From: Thiobacillus sp.
GTDB taxonomy: Bacteria; Pseudomonadota; Gammaproteobacteria; Burkholderiales; Thiobacillaceae
Assembly: GCA_021166845.1 (NCBI GenBank)
Contig: JAJPEP010000056.1
Location: forward strand, 1-47,416
DNA: 47,416 nucleotides
Direction of reading: 5' to 3'
The notes under the pieces were generated by a model, which made no database searches, was not told where the DNA came from, and worked only from the letters and a program-made list of their open reading frames with translations. Position numbers and translations under genes: made by a program. Of this stretch, positions 40,163 to 47,416 are shown piece after piece. Positions within the stretch are counted from its first letter, which is position 1, and the number at the start of each line of letters is the position of its first letter.

Positions 40163-40716
40163 TGTTGCGCCTGGCCGCAGCATTGCTGCTGGCGCTGACG
40201 GCCGCCTGCGCGACCGCGCCGTCGGGTGTTCCGGCCGATGTCGTCGTTCCCCTGTCCGCCAACTGGACATTGCAGGGTCGCATCGGCATCCGGGCGGGCG
40301 AGCAGAACCTGTCGGGCCAGATCCGCTGGCAGCACAGCATGCAAGCAGACGATGTGTTGCTGACCTCGCCGCTGGGGCAGGGGGTGGCGCGTATCGTGCG
40401 CGATGCCGACGGCGTTGCGCTCGAGGTGCCGAACCAGCCCACGCGCCGTGCGCCCGACGCCGAATCCCTGACGCGCGAGGCGCTCGGTTATACGCTGCCG
40501 GTGGCGGGCCTGGGGTGGTGGATGCAGGCGCGTCCCGCCCCGGGCGGCACTTTCGAGGCGACACGCAATGGCGCCGGACGCCTCATGCAACTCAAACAGC
40601 AGGGCTGGGTGATCGATTACCTGCAATATGCCGCCGACGGGCGTCCGCGCAAACTGGCGGTGACGCGCGAGGGGCTGGAAATCCGCCTGGTGGCGGACAG
40701 CTGGGAGGCCAAATGA
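40162..40716 (+). CDS. lolB: Outer-membrane lipoprotein receptor LolB
   Basis: A 184-residue lipoprotein (LTAAC, Cys16) that receives lipoproteins from LolA and inserts them in the outer membrane. Marks are NWTLQGRIGIR, GQIRWQH, LLTSPLGQGVARI, LGYTLPVAGLGWW and the closing LEIRLVADSW. It overlaps ispE by four bases. Length and motifs are normal. Confidence 0.94.
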   Translation: MLRLAAALLLALTAACATAPSGVPADVVVPLSANWTLQGRIGIRAGEQNLSGQIRWQHSMQADDVLLTSPLGQGVARIVRDADGVALEVPNQPTRRAPDAESLTREALGYTLPVAGLGWWMQARPAPGGTFEATRNGAGRLMQLKQQGWVIDYLQYAADGRPRKLAVTREGLEIRLVADSWEAK

Positions 40717-41546
40717 TCCACGCCTACCCCGCCCCCGCCAAGCTCAACCTGTTCCTGCACGTCGTCGGCCGACGCGCCGACGGTTATCACCTGCTGCAGA
40801 GCGTGTTTCGCCTGATCGACCGCGCCGACACCGTGCACCTTGATCTGCGCGACGACGGCCGGGTGGTGCGCGACGGCAACCTGCCGGGGGTGCCGGAAGA
40901 CCGTGACCTGACGGTGCGCGCTGCGTGCCTGCTGCAGGAGCATGCGCCTGCCGGCGCCGGGGTGAGCATCCGGCTCGACAAGGTGTTGCCGATGGGGGGC
41001 GGACTCGGCGGCGGCAGTTCGGATGCCGCCACCGTACTGTTGGCCCTGAACCGCCTGTGGCAGGTCAATCTGCCGCGCGAAACCCTGCAACGGCTGGCCC
41101 TGCAGTTGGGGGCCGACGTTCCGGTCTTCGTGTTCGGTCAGACGGCATTCGCCGAGGGGGTGGGCGAAATCCTGCGCCCGTTGAGCGCGCCGCCGGCATG
41201 GTATGTGGTGCTGATGCCACCGGTGCAGGTGCCGACCGCTGCAATTTTTGCTGCGCCGGAATTGACACGCAACTCGCCACCCCTCAAAATAGCGCGCTTT
41301 TCCGCAGGCATGGGTCATAACGACCTGCAGCCGGTGGTCGTCAGCCGCTATCCTGAAGTCGCCCGTCATCTCGAATGGCTGGGGCAATTCGGCGAGGCGC
41401 GGATGACCGGCTCGGGCGCCTGTGTGTTTGCATCGTTCGGAACGGAAAGCGCGGCGCGCGACGTGCTGCGCCAGTTGCCACAAACGATGCAGGGTTTTGT
41501 GGCGCGGGGTCTCGACAGGCATCCCTTGCATGGCTTTTGCGCCTGA
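40713..41546 (+). CDS. ispE: 4-diphosphocytidyl-2-C-methylerythritol kinase
   Basis: A 277-residue GHMP kinase of the MEP isoprenoid pathway. Marks: PAPAKLNLFLHVVGRRADGYH at the start (catalytic Lys), the ATP loop MGGGLGGGSSDAA, and the closing MTGSGACVFASF. The ATG at 40713 overlaps lolB. It is followed at once by tRNA-Gln. Confidence 0.96.
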   Translation: MIHAYPAPAKLNLFLHVVGRRADGYHLLQSVFRLIDRADTVHLDLRDDGRVVRDGNLPGVPEDRDLTVRAACLLQEHAPAGAGVSIRLDKVLPMGGGLGGGSSDAATVLLALNRLWQVNLPRETLQRLALQLGADVPVFVFGQTAFAEGVGEILRPLSAPPAWYVVLMPPVQVPTAAIFAAPELTRNSPPLKIARFSAGMGHNDLQPVVVSRYPEVARHLEWLGQFGEARMTGSGACVFASFGTESAARDVLRQLPQTMQGFVARGLDRHPLHGFCA

Positions 41547-41557
41547 GTAGCACCCAT

Positions 41558-41632
41558 TGGGGAGTCGCCAAGTGGTAAGGCATCGGATTTTGATTCCGAC
41601 ATTCGTAGGTTCGATCCCTACCTCCCCAGCCA
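41558..41632 (+). tRNA. tRNA-Gln (TTG)
   Basis: A 75-base cloverleaf: acceptor TGGGGAG pairs with CTCCCCA, D-arm CGCCAAGTGGTAAGGC, anticodon loop TTTTGAT with anticodon TTG at 41590-41592, T-arm TAGGTTCGATCCCTA, and encoded CCA. It lies between ispE and prs. Confidence 0.97.
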
Positions 41633-41641
41633 GATAAGCGA

Positions 41642-41665
41642 ACAGCCGCCGTGGCGGCTGTTTTT
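41642..41665 (+). terminator. Terminator after tRNA-Gln
   Basis: A nine-base stem ACAGCCGCC / GGCGGCTGT, then TTTTGTT. It separates ispE-tRNA from prs. Confidence 0.8.
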
Positions 41666-41703
41666 GTTCTTGTGTCGGCCCAGCCGTATCGCCGGAGACT
41701 CGT

Positions 41704-42654
41704 GTGTCCATAGACAACCTGATGGTGTTCAGCGGAAATGCCAATCCGCGTCTTGCCAGCGATGTGGTGCGCCATCTCAATATCCATCTCGGCCGCGCCA
41801 CCGTGTCGCGTTTTTCCGATGGCGAAGTGATGGTCGAGCTTCTGGAAAACGTGCGCGGCAAGGACGTCTTCGTGCTGCAGTCGACCTGCCAGCCGACCAA
41901 CGACACCCTGATGGAAGTGATGGTGATGGTCGATGCGCTGAAGCGGGCCTCGGCCGGCCGCATCACCGCCGCCATCCCGTATTACGGCTATGCGCGCCAG
42001 GACCGGCGCACCCGTTCGGCGCGGGTGGCGATCACCGCCAAGGTGGTGGCCAACATGCTGCAGGGCGTGGGGGTCGACCGGGTGTTGACGATGGACCTGC
42101 ACTCGGACCAGATTCAGGGCTTTTTCGACATTCCGGTCGACAACATTTATTCCAGCCCGATCCTCCTGGGAGACATCTGGAAGCGCGACCACCCGAACCT
42201 GGTGGTGGTGTCGCCCGACGTGGGCGGGGTGGTGCGGGCGCGGGCGATTGCCAAGCGCCTCGAATGCGATCTTGCGATCATCGACAAGCGCCGCCCGAAA
42301 CCGAATGTGGCGAAGGTGATGCACATCATCGGTGATGTGAAGGATCGCACCTGCATCATCATGGATGACATGGTCGACACCGCCAACACCTTGTGCGAGG
42401 CGGCCAATGCGCTGAAGGAGCATGGCGCCAGGAAGGTGATGGCCTATTGCACCCATGCCGTGCTGTCCGGCAGCGCCGCCGAACGCGTGACGAATTCCGC
42501 GCTCGACGAACTGGTGGTGACCGACACCATTCCGCTGCGCGACGATGCGCGCGCATGCGCCAAAATCCGGCAATTGTCGGTGGCTGAACTGCTGGCGGAA
42601 ACCATCCGCCGCATCAGCAACGAAGATTCCGTCAGCTCGCTCTTTATCGAGTAG
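41704..42654 (+). CDS. prs: Ribose-phosphate pyrophosphokinase
   Basis: A 316-residue PRPP synthetase supplying nucleotide, His and Trp synthesis. Marks: [35 protein letters not shown], the [16 protein letters not shown] metal site and the PRPP loop [13 protein letters not shown]. It uses a GTG start at 41704 with CCGGAG upstream. Full length. Confidence 0.97.
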   Translation: MSIDNLMVFSGNANPRLASDVVRHLNIHLGRATVSRFSDGEVMVELLENVRGKDVFVLQSTCQPTNDTLMEVMVMVDALKRASAGRITAAIPYYGYARQDRRTRSARVAITAKVVANMLQGVGVDRVLTMDLHSDQIQGFFDIPVDNIYSSPILLGDIWKRDHPNLVVVSPDVGGVVRARAIAKRLECDLAIIDKRRPKPNVAKVMHIIGDVKDRTCIIMDDMVDTANTLCEAANALKEHGARKVMAYCTHAVLSGSAAERVTNSALDELVVTDTIPLRDDARACAKIRQLSVAELLAETIRRISNEDSVSSLFIE

Positions 42655-42666
42655 GGCCGGCCGAAT

Positions 42667-42687
42667 GCCCCTGGTCGCGGGGGCTTT
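42667..42687 (+). terminator. Weak hairpin after prs
   Basis: A five-base stem GCCCC/GGGGC with an eight-base loop and TTTAA after it. It may attenuate prs transcription before rplY. Confidence 0.4.
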
Positions 42688-42689
42688 AA

Positions 42690-42761
42690 CCATGCATTGA
42701 CCATTTTCGGCAATGCATTATCAAGCCATGCATTGACCATTTTTGGCGATGCATCATCAGG
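42690..42761 (+). repeat. Two tandem 36-base stem-loop units before rplY
   Basis: Unit one (42690-42725) and unit two (42726-42761) differ at a handful of bases. Each folds into an eight-base stem with an 11-base loop: ATGCATTG (42692-42699) with CAATGCAT (42711-42718), and ATGCATTG (42728-42735) with CGATGCAT (42747-42754). In unit two one pair becomes G-U but is kept. The rplY ribosome site AGGAG follows about 10 bases later. Confidence 0.75.
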
Positions 42762-42782
42762 CAGTTATTTAGGAGAAGTTTC

Positions 42783-43403
42783 ATGGAAATCGAAGTCATC
42801 GCCGCCAAGCGTGAATTGCAAGGTACGGGTGCGAGCCGCCGTCTGCGTCACGCGGGCAAGGTCCCCGGCATCGTCTACGGCGGCACCGCTGTCCCGGTGC
42901 AGATCGAGCTGGACCACAACACGCTGTATCACGCGCTGCGCAAGGAAGCGTTCCACGCCTCCGTGCTGACGCTGAATGTCGATGGTGCCAAGGAATCCGT
43001 GCTGCTGCGCGACGCGCAATGGCATCCCTTCAAGCAGCAAGTGCTGCACATCGACTTCCAGCGCGTCGACAAGGATCACAAGATTCACGTCAAGGTGCCG
43101 CTGCACTTCATCAATGCCGACAGCGCGCCGGGCGTCAAGACCGGCGGCGGCAAGCCGCACCACATCGTGACCGAGCTTGACGTCCAGTGCCTGCCCGGCA
43201 GCCTGCCCGAGTTCATCGAAGTCGACATGGGCAATCTCGAAGTCGGCCATTCCATTCATGCGAATGACCTGACGCTGCCCGCGGGCGTCGAGCTGGTTGC
43301 GCACCTGCAGACAGAAAACCCCTCTGTGGCGTCGATCAGTGCGCCCAAGGTCGGTGCGGCTACCGAAGAAGCGCCTGCTGCTCCGGCTGCCCCTGCGGCG
43401 TAA
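42783..43403 (+). CDS. rplY: Ribosomal protein bL25 (CTC form)
   Basis: A 206-residue 5S rRNA-binding protein of the long TL5/CTC type: an L25 domain (1-92; [18 protein letters not shown]) plus a C-terminal beta domain, ending in an Ala/Pro-rich tail. AGGAG precedes ATG 42783. The leader contains tandem stem-loops that might control its synthesis. Confidence 0.96.
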   Translation: MEIEVIAAKRELQGTGASRRLRHAGKVPGIVYGGTAVPVQIELDHNTLYHALRKEAFHASVLTLNVDGAKESVLLRDAQWHPFKQQVLHIDFQRVDKDHKIHVKVPLHFINADSAPGVKTGGGKPHHIVTELDVQCLPGSLPEFIEVDMGNLEVGHSIHANDLTLPAGVELVAHLQTENPSVASISAPKVGAATEEAPAAPAAPAA

Positions 43404-43445
43404 GCCGGCCGTGCAATCCGCGGTGGATTGCACGCTGTGTGAGGC

Positions 43446-44057
43446 ATGACAGCGCCAAGCCTAATCACCCCGCGCCTGATTGTCGGCCTCGGCAACCCGG
43501 GGCGTGACTACGAAGAAACCCGGCACAACGCCGGGTTTTGGTTTTGCGCGCGGCTGGCGCAGACGTGGGGCGTATCGCTCGCGCATGAGTCGCGCTTTCA
43601 CGGCATCGTCGGGCGCAGTCCGGGCAACGTGTGGATGCTGCTGCCGCAGACCTTCATGAACCGTTCCGGTCAGGCAGTCGGTGCGTTTGCGCGCTTTCAT
43701 CGCATTGCGCCAGCCGAGATCCTGGTGGTGCACGACGAGCTCGACATTCCGCCCGGCCAGCTGCGCCTCAAGTTCGGCGGCGGCATGGGCGGCCATAACG
43801 GCCTGAAAGACATCACCGCGCATCTCGGCACTCAGGATTACTGGCGGCTGCGCATCGGCATCGGTCATCCGGGCGACCGCAACGAAGTCGTCAACTACGT
43901 TCTGAAACCGCCGCGTCGCGAGGAGCAGGCCGACATCGACGCCGCCATCGAGCGCGCGCTCGATTTGTGGCCACTCATTGAAAAGGGCGAGTGGAACGCG
44001 GCCATCCAGCGCGCCAACACCAAACCCGGTTCCATCAAACTCCAGGAAAAACCATGA
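43446..44057 (+). CDS. pth: Peptidyl-tRNA hydrolase
   Basis: A 203-residue enzyme freeing tRNA from dropped-off peptidyl-tRNA. Marks: [20 protein letters not shown] with the catalytic His, [25 protein letters not shown] and [13 protein letters not shown]. The stop overlaps the ychF start (ATGA). Confidence 0.97.
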   Translation: MTAPSLITPRLIVGLGNPGRDYEETRHNAGFWFCARLAQTWGVSLAHESRFHGIVGRSPGNVWMLLPQTFMNRSGQAVGAFARFHRIAPAEILVVHDELDIPPGQLRLKFGGGMGGHNGLKDITAHLGTQDYWRLRIGIGHPGDRNEVVNYVLKPPRREEQADIDAAIERALDLWPLIEKGEWNAAIQRANTKPGSIKLQEKP

Positions 44058-45145
44058 GTCTCAAATGCGGCATCGTTGGCTTGCCCAACGTCGGAAAATC
44101 CACCCTGTTCAACGCGCTGACCCAAGCGGGCATCGCGGCGGAGAACTATCCCTTCTGCACGATCGAGCCGAATACCGGCATCGTCGAGGTGCCGGATCCG
44201 CGCTTGGCGCAACTGGCCGAGATTGCCAAGCCGCAGAGAGTCGTGCCCGCGGTCGTCGAATTCGTCGACATCGCCGGCCTGGTGGCGGGCGCCTCCAAAG
44301 GGGAGGGTCTGGGTAACCAGTTCCTCGCCAACATTCGCGAGACCGATGCGATCTGCCACGTGGTGCGCTGTTTTCAGGACGACAACGTGATCCACGTTGC
44401 GGGCAAGATCGACCCGCTGTCGGATGTGGAAACCATTGCCACGGAGTTGGCGCTCGCTGACCTGTCCAGTGCCGAAAAGGCGTTGATACGATATGAAAAA
44501 GCTGCACGTGGGGGCGACAAGGATGCGAAAGTCATCGCGGAGGCATTGAAGCCGGTGCTGGCCGCGCTGAACGAAGGCCGCCCCGCGCGTGCCGCCGGCC
44601 TGGATGCGGAAGGCCTCGCGGCGATCAAGCCGCTGTGCCTGTTGACGGTAAAGCCGACGCTGTATGTCGCCAACGTCAGTGAAAACGGCTTCCACGACAA
44701 TCCCATGCTCGATGCGTTGCGAGCGTTTGCCGGCAAGGAAGGCGCGCCGGTGGTGCCAGTGTGCGCGGCGCTGGAGGCCGAACTGCAGGAATTGTCGCCT
44801 GAAGACCGCATGGAATACCTGAAAGAGCTCGGCTGGGACGAGCCGGGACTCAACCGTCTGGTTCGCGCCACCTATGATTTGCTGGGTCTGCAGACCTATT
44901 TCACCGTCGGGGTAAAGGAGGTGCGGGCGTGGACCATCCACAAGGGCGATACCGCGCCGCAGGCGGCGGGCGTCATTCACACCGATTTTGAGCGCGGCTT
45001 CATTCGCGCGCAGACCATCTCGTACGAGGATTTCATTGCCTGCAGGGGAGAACAGGGTGCCAAGGAAGCGGGCAAGATGCGCGCCGAAGGCAAGGAATAC
45101 GTGGTCAAGGACGGCGACGTCCTGAATTTCCTGTTCAATGTGTAA
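44054..45145 (+). CDS. ychF: Ribosome-associated ATPase YchF/OLA1
   Basis: A 363-residue Obg-family P-loop ATPase binding ribosomes. Walker A is [17 protein letters not shown] is the switch region; the TGS domain lies at the C-terminus ([17 protein letters not shown], then [12 protein letters not shown]). The NVSE specificity site fits ATP preference. ATG 44054 overlaps pth. It is the last core gene before the mobile segment. Confidence 0.97.
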   Translation: MSLKCGIVGLPNVGKSTLFNALTQAGIAAENYPFCTIEPNTGIVEVPDPRLAQLAEIAKPQRVVPAVVEFVDIAGLVAGASKGEGLGNQFLANIRETDAICHVVRCFQDDNVIHVAGKIDPLSDVETIATELALADLSSAEKALIRYEKAARGGDKDAKVIAEALKPVLAALNEGRPARAAGLDAEGLAAIKPLCLLTVKPTLYVANVSENGFHDNPMLDALRAFAGKEGAPVVPVCAALEAELQELSPEDRMEYLKELGWDEPGLNRLVRATYDLLGLQTYFTVGVKEVRAWTIHKGDTAPQAAGVIHTDFERGFIRAQTISYEDFIACRGEQGAKEAGKMRAEGKEYVVKDGDVLNFLFNV

Positions 45146-45252
45146 ACAAGTTTTCGAACTTTGGCGAACCAAAACGAACAACGTAACTCGCATAACTGCA
45201 TGTTTTATATAGACTATAAAGGCCATTGTTAACCGTTAGATTCCGTTGTCAG

Positions 45253-45317
45253 CCGGGTATGAACCGGGTGCGATACCGGGAATGGAGTCAAAACCGGGCG
45301 CGGAAAAACCGGGTATG
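45253..45317 (+). repeat. CCGGGTATG-type direct repeats upstream of integrase
   Basis: Five same-direction copies related to CCGGGTATG start at 45253, 45264, 45276, 45294 and 45309; the first and last are exact. Two further exact copies lie at 47169-47177 and 47181-47189, beyond hicB. Such repeats on both sides of an integrase gene look like integrase arm-binding sites. The rest of 45146-45339 holds no gene. Confidence 0.55.
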
Positions 45318-45339
45318 ACTCGAACTCGGAGACCCGGCC

Positions 45340-45996
45340 ATGTTGAACGACACCCAATGCCGCAATGCCAAGCCCCAGGACAAGCCCTACAAGCTAAAAG
45401 AATAGCAACGGGCTGTATCTGGAAATCAAGCCCAACGGTGTCAAGGCATGGCGTTATCGTTTCGAGTTGCGCGAAGACGGCAAGATCAAAGAGAGCGTCT
45501 TTGCCGTTGGTGACTATGCCAGCGCACCGAACGAGACCCGGAAGAAGCCAAGGCGCGGCGCGATGGCAGGCGCTTTACGCTGGCCGAAGCACGAGATGAG
45601 CGCACCAAGGCACGGGCGCTGGTGAAACAGGGAATCAACCCCGCACAGCATCGGCAGCTTGAACGCATCAAGCGCGAGCAGGAAAATGCGACACCTTCGA
45701 GGCCGTGGCAAAGGAATGGCTGGCCTTGAAGGACTGGGAGGAAGTCACCAAGAAGCGCCGGCTGGACATGCTGACGCGGGTGGTGTTTCCCACCATTGGC
45801 CAGATGCCGGTGAAGCAGATCACGCCGCCGGTCATTCTCGGCATCCTCAAGAAGGCCGCCGAGAAAAACGGCGTGTCCGTCATGAACGAAGCCAAGCGCA
45901 CCCTGTTCGGCATCTTCGAATTGGCCGCCGAAACCTTCCGTGTCGATTCCAATCCCGTGCATCAGTGGCGCGAAGCCCTGTCGAAGAACAAGGCTA
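45340..45996 (+). pseudogene. Broken tyrosine integrase (P4 type)
   Basis: Pieces in different frames rebuild the N-terminal half of a DUF4102-type phage/island integrase: MLNDTQCRNAKPQDKPYKL, then NGLYLEIKPNGVKAWRYRFE, then TLAEARDERTKARALVKQG, then EAVAKEWLALKDWEEVTKKR and onward to VHQWREALSKNKA. Frame breaks fall near 45402, 45535 and 45690. The reading ends near 45996, where a transposase remnant begins. The catalytic domain (R-H-R-Y) is missing, so the gene is dead. Confidence 0.8.
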
Positions 45997-46512
45997 TGTC
46001 ACTGTTAACTGTTGATCGTGGTTCATACCCAGTGCGGCGGGTAGAACGGTGCGGGGTTGCGGGACATTATGCGAGCGTTCGATAAGCCTTCTCCATCCGA
46101 GATAATTCGCCAGATAGCGCGTGGCGACGCCATGGAATCGGTGCATCCATTCCTTGAGCCGGCTATCGTAAGCGTTGACGTTCTGGATATGGTAAACACC
46201 CGCGATCACGCGTATTCCCTGCGCCAGGTTCACCGGTCGATGGACGATGCCCATTTCGCGCGCGACCGCGCCCAATGCCTTGCCGCCATCGGTACGCAGA
46301 ATGGTGTCGGCTGCCAGGATCGGCTTCAGGACAGCGCCGATATGTTCCTTGTCCGCGCGTTCCAGCACGAAGTCCGCCATGCCGCCCGCGCGATCCCGGC
46401 AAATCAGCACCGGAATCTGTTCGTCCGACAGGCCGCGTTTGCTGGCCTTGCCGCCTCGCTTGCGGGGCGCGCGAGGAAGCCCGCGTTTCTTGCCTTTGAG
46501 CGATTCGAGGAG
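45994..46512 (-). mobile_element. IS1595-like transposase remnant
   Basis: The C-terminal part (about 170 residues) of an ISXO2/IS1595-type DDE transposase. It has KRGGKASKRGL, RTDGGKALGAV with a catalytic Asp, NVNAYDSRLKEWMHRFHGV and the tail QQLTVT. The N-terminal zinc ribbon and first part are missing: an in-frame stop at 46513-46515 precedes the readable part and hicA starts 45 bases beyond. It interrupts the integrase. Terminal repeats were not identified. Confidence 0.8.
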
Positions 46513-46556
46513 CTATTGCTTGAATGGTGATACCACTATCTGCTACCATCAGACCA

Positions 46557-46811
46557 ATGAAGCGTAAGCACCAGCGCACCCTTGAACTGATGTTTGCCCG
46601 GCCTGTCTCGGCGAATGTCCGCTGGGCCGACATCGAGGCGCTGTTCGTCGAATTGGGCGGGCAGGTGGCCGAGCGGGAAGGTTCGCGCGTCTTGGTGCGC
46701 TTGTTTGGCGACAGGCGGGTGTTTCATCGACCGCACCCCGAGCCGACGACGGACAAGGGGGCGGTTGAGTCCATCCGCAGGTGGCTTGAAGATCACGGAG
46801 TGAAACCATGA
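46557..46811 (+). CDS. hicA: HicA toxin
   Basis: An 84-residue mRNA interferase toxin of a type II toxin-antitoxin pair. The double-stranded-RNA-binding-like fold carries the catalytic His in RVFHRPHPEP and the C-terminal GAVESIRRWLEDHGVKP. ATG 46557 (MKRKHQ) is preferred over the longer frame at 46524. Its stop overlaps the hicB start by four bases. Apparently intact. Confidence 0.9.
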   Translation: MKRKHQRTLELMFARPVSANVRWADIEALFVELGGQVAEREGSRVLVRLFGDRRVFHRPHPEPTTDKGAVESIRRWLEDHGVKP

Positions 46812-47143
46812 ATACCATGACGATCAACGGTTATCAGGCGGTCATCGCCTTCGACCCGGACATCCAGATGTTCCGGGGGGAGTTCGTCGGCCTAAATGGC
46901 GGTGCCGACTTCTACGCCAAGGATGTGGATGGCCTGCGCCGCGAGGGAGAAATCTCGTTGCGCGTATTTCTCGAAGCCTGCGCCGAGGAGGGTGTCGATC
47001 CGCACAAGCACTTCTCCGGCAAGTTCTCCCTGCGTGTCGATCCCGAGTTGCACGAGGCTGCTGCCATCGCTGCCGCTGCTCATGGGCAAAGCCTCAATCA
47101 GTGGGCCGCCGAAGCAATCCGCCAGGCAGCGCGGGCGGAATGA
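46808..47143 (+). CDS. hicB: HicB antitoxin
   Basis: A 111-residue antitoxin neutralising HicA. The N-terminal partial RNase H-like domain (YQAVIAFDPDIQMFRGEFVGL) is followed by a C-terminal ribbon-helix-helix DNA-binding part (FSLRVDPELHEAAAIAA, then SLNQWAAEAI) that should bind the hicAB promoter. Apparently intact. The 140 bases after it hold two CCGGGTATG repeats and no gene. Confidence 0.9.
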   Translation: MNTMTINGYQAVIAFDPDIQMFRGEFVGLNGGADFYAKDVDGLRREGEISLRVFLEACAEEGVDPHKHFSGKFSLRVDPELHEAAAIAAAAHGQSLNQWAAEAIRQAARAE

Positions 47144-47285
47144 ATGATGATGGCTGGCGTTGCTAAAACCGGGTATGGAACCGGGTATGAAATGCGCGGC
47201 CCAAGCAAGACACCAAGCAGCGGCGCGGCTTTCTGCTCGCACTTCGCATTTAATGTGTGAGTGAGGCAATTTACTCAGGGGATAA

Positions 47286-47315
47286 TTGACACGCTATTCC
47301 GAAAAGCCCTATAAT
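47286..47315 (+). promoter_or_regulatory. Consensus sigma70 promoter of tRNA-Tyr
   Basis: TTGACA (47286-47291) and TATAAT (47310-47315), both perfect, spacer 18. The tRNA begins 16 bases later. Confidence 0.9.
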
Positions 47316-47330
47316 CTCGCGCTTCGTTTG

Positions 47331-47415
47331 GGTGGGGTTCCCGAGCGGTCAAAGGGATCAGACTGTAAATCTGACGGCTCTGCCTTCGAAGGTTCGAATC
47401 CTTCCCCCACCACCA
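47331..47415 (+). tRNA. tRNA-Tyr (GTA)
   Basis: An 85-base class II tRNA: acceptor GGTGGGG with CCCCACC, anticodon GTA in ACTGTAAATCT, a long variable arm, T-arm AAGGTTCGAATCCTT and encoded CCA. It ends one base before the window edge; in related genomes more tRNAs and tuf often follow. Confidence 0.97.
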
Positions 47416-47416
47416 G

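Noticed and set aside
38252..40564. A 770-residue open frame on the minus strand
   Set aside because: Antisense to the TPR lipoprotein and lolB. The translation is Arg/Gln/Gly-rich with no domain pattern.
42690..42761. Possible CRISPR fragment
   Set aside because: Only two directly adjacent copies with no spacer between them. Each unit is itself a hairpin. No cas genes are present.
46163..46633. Alternative 156-residue minus-strand frame as the transposase
   Set aside because: It is out of frame with the recognisable ISXO2-type sequence. The Arg/Gly-rich translation is a shadow of it.

Overview
The window is high-GC DNA from a betaproteobacterium that respires both oxygen and nitrogen oxides. 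The evidence is gene order typical of that class: ispE/tRNA-Gln/prs/rplY/pth/ychF; coaD-rsmD-M16-M16 divergent from ftsYEX-rpoH; a fused nirDL; and a CIRCE element on rpoH. The gene set looks like a Thiobacillus/Hydrogenophilales or Nitrosomonadales-type organism. That placement is inference from gene order and protein style, not from a search.

Layout. 1-2.5 kb: a REP-like inverted repeat pair, a family-2 glycosyltransferase (-) and aroB (+). 2.9-13.1 kb: a cytochrome cd1 nitrite reductase cluster, nirS-T-B-C-F-DL-G-H-(hemerythrin-like)-J-N, all on +. The order matches the known nirSTB(M)CFDLGHJ(E)N arrangement, but nirM and nirE are absent and a hemerythrin-like gene is added. It lies between aroB and dgt, which are usually neighbours in this class. 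13.2-20.1 kb: dgt, comF (-), a small membrane protein, then the biotin genes bioB-F-H-C-D as overlapping reading frames. 20.3-27.5 kb: an Rrf2-type Fe-S regulator gene overlapping a Sco copper chaperone gene, then ccoNOQP and ccoG-H-S for the cbb3 oxidase, ending in an unrecognised 35-residue membrane protein and a very long terminator hairpin. 27.6-31.1 kb (-): rpoH under a CIRCE element, and ftsY-E-X. 31.2-35.2 kb (+): two M16 peptidases, rsmD, coaD and a ferredoxin. 35.3-38.1 kb (-): a dynamin-like GTPase and mutM. 38.4-45.1 kb (+): a TPR lipoprotein, lolB, ispE, tRNA-Gln, prs, rplY, pth and ychF. 45.2-47.2 kb: a decayed mobile island with a frameshifted tyrosine integrase cut by an IS1595-like transposase remnant, plus an intact hicAB pair. 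The window ends with tRNA-Tyr.

How the parts work together. NirS reduces nitrite to NO in the periplasm. NirT, NirB and NirC are its likely electron carriers. NirF, DL, G, H, J and N build heme d1 from siroheme. The cco block makes and assembles the high-affinity terminal oxidase used at low oxygen. Regulation visible in the DNA includes a good FNR/DNR box with a correctly placed -10 before nirJ, a perfect palindrome just downstream of the ccoN promoter, CIRCE over the rpoH promoter, and two tandem stem-loops in the rplY leader.

No CRISPR array was seen. The most interesting unexplained items are the hemerythrin-like protein with one lost histidine ligand inside the nir operon, the 35-residue protein at the end of the cco block, the tandem hairpins before rplY, and the small hicAB island.
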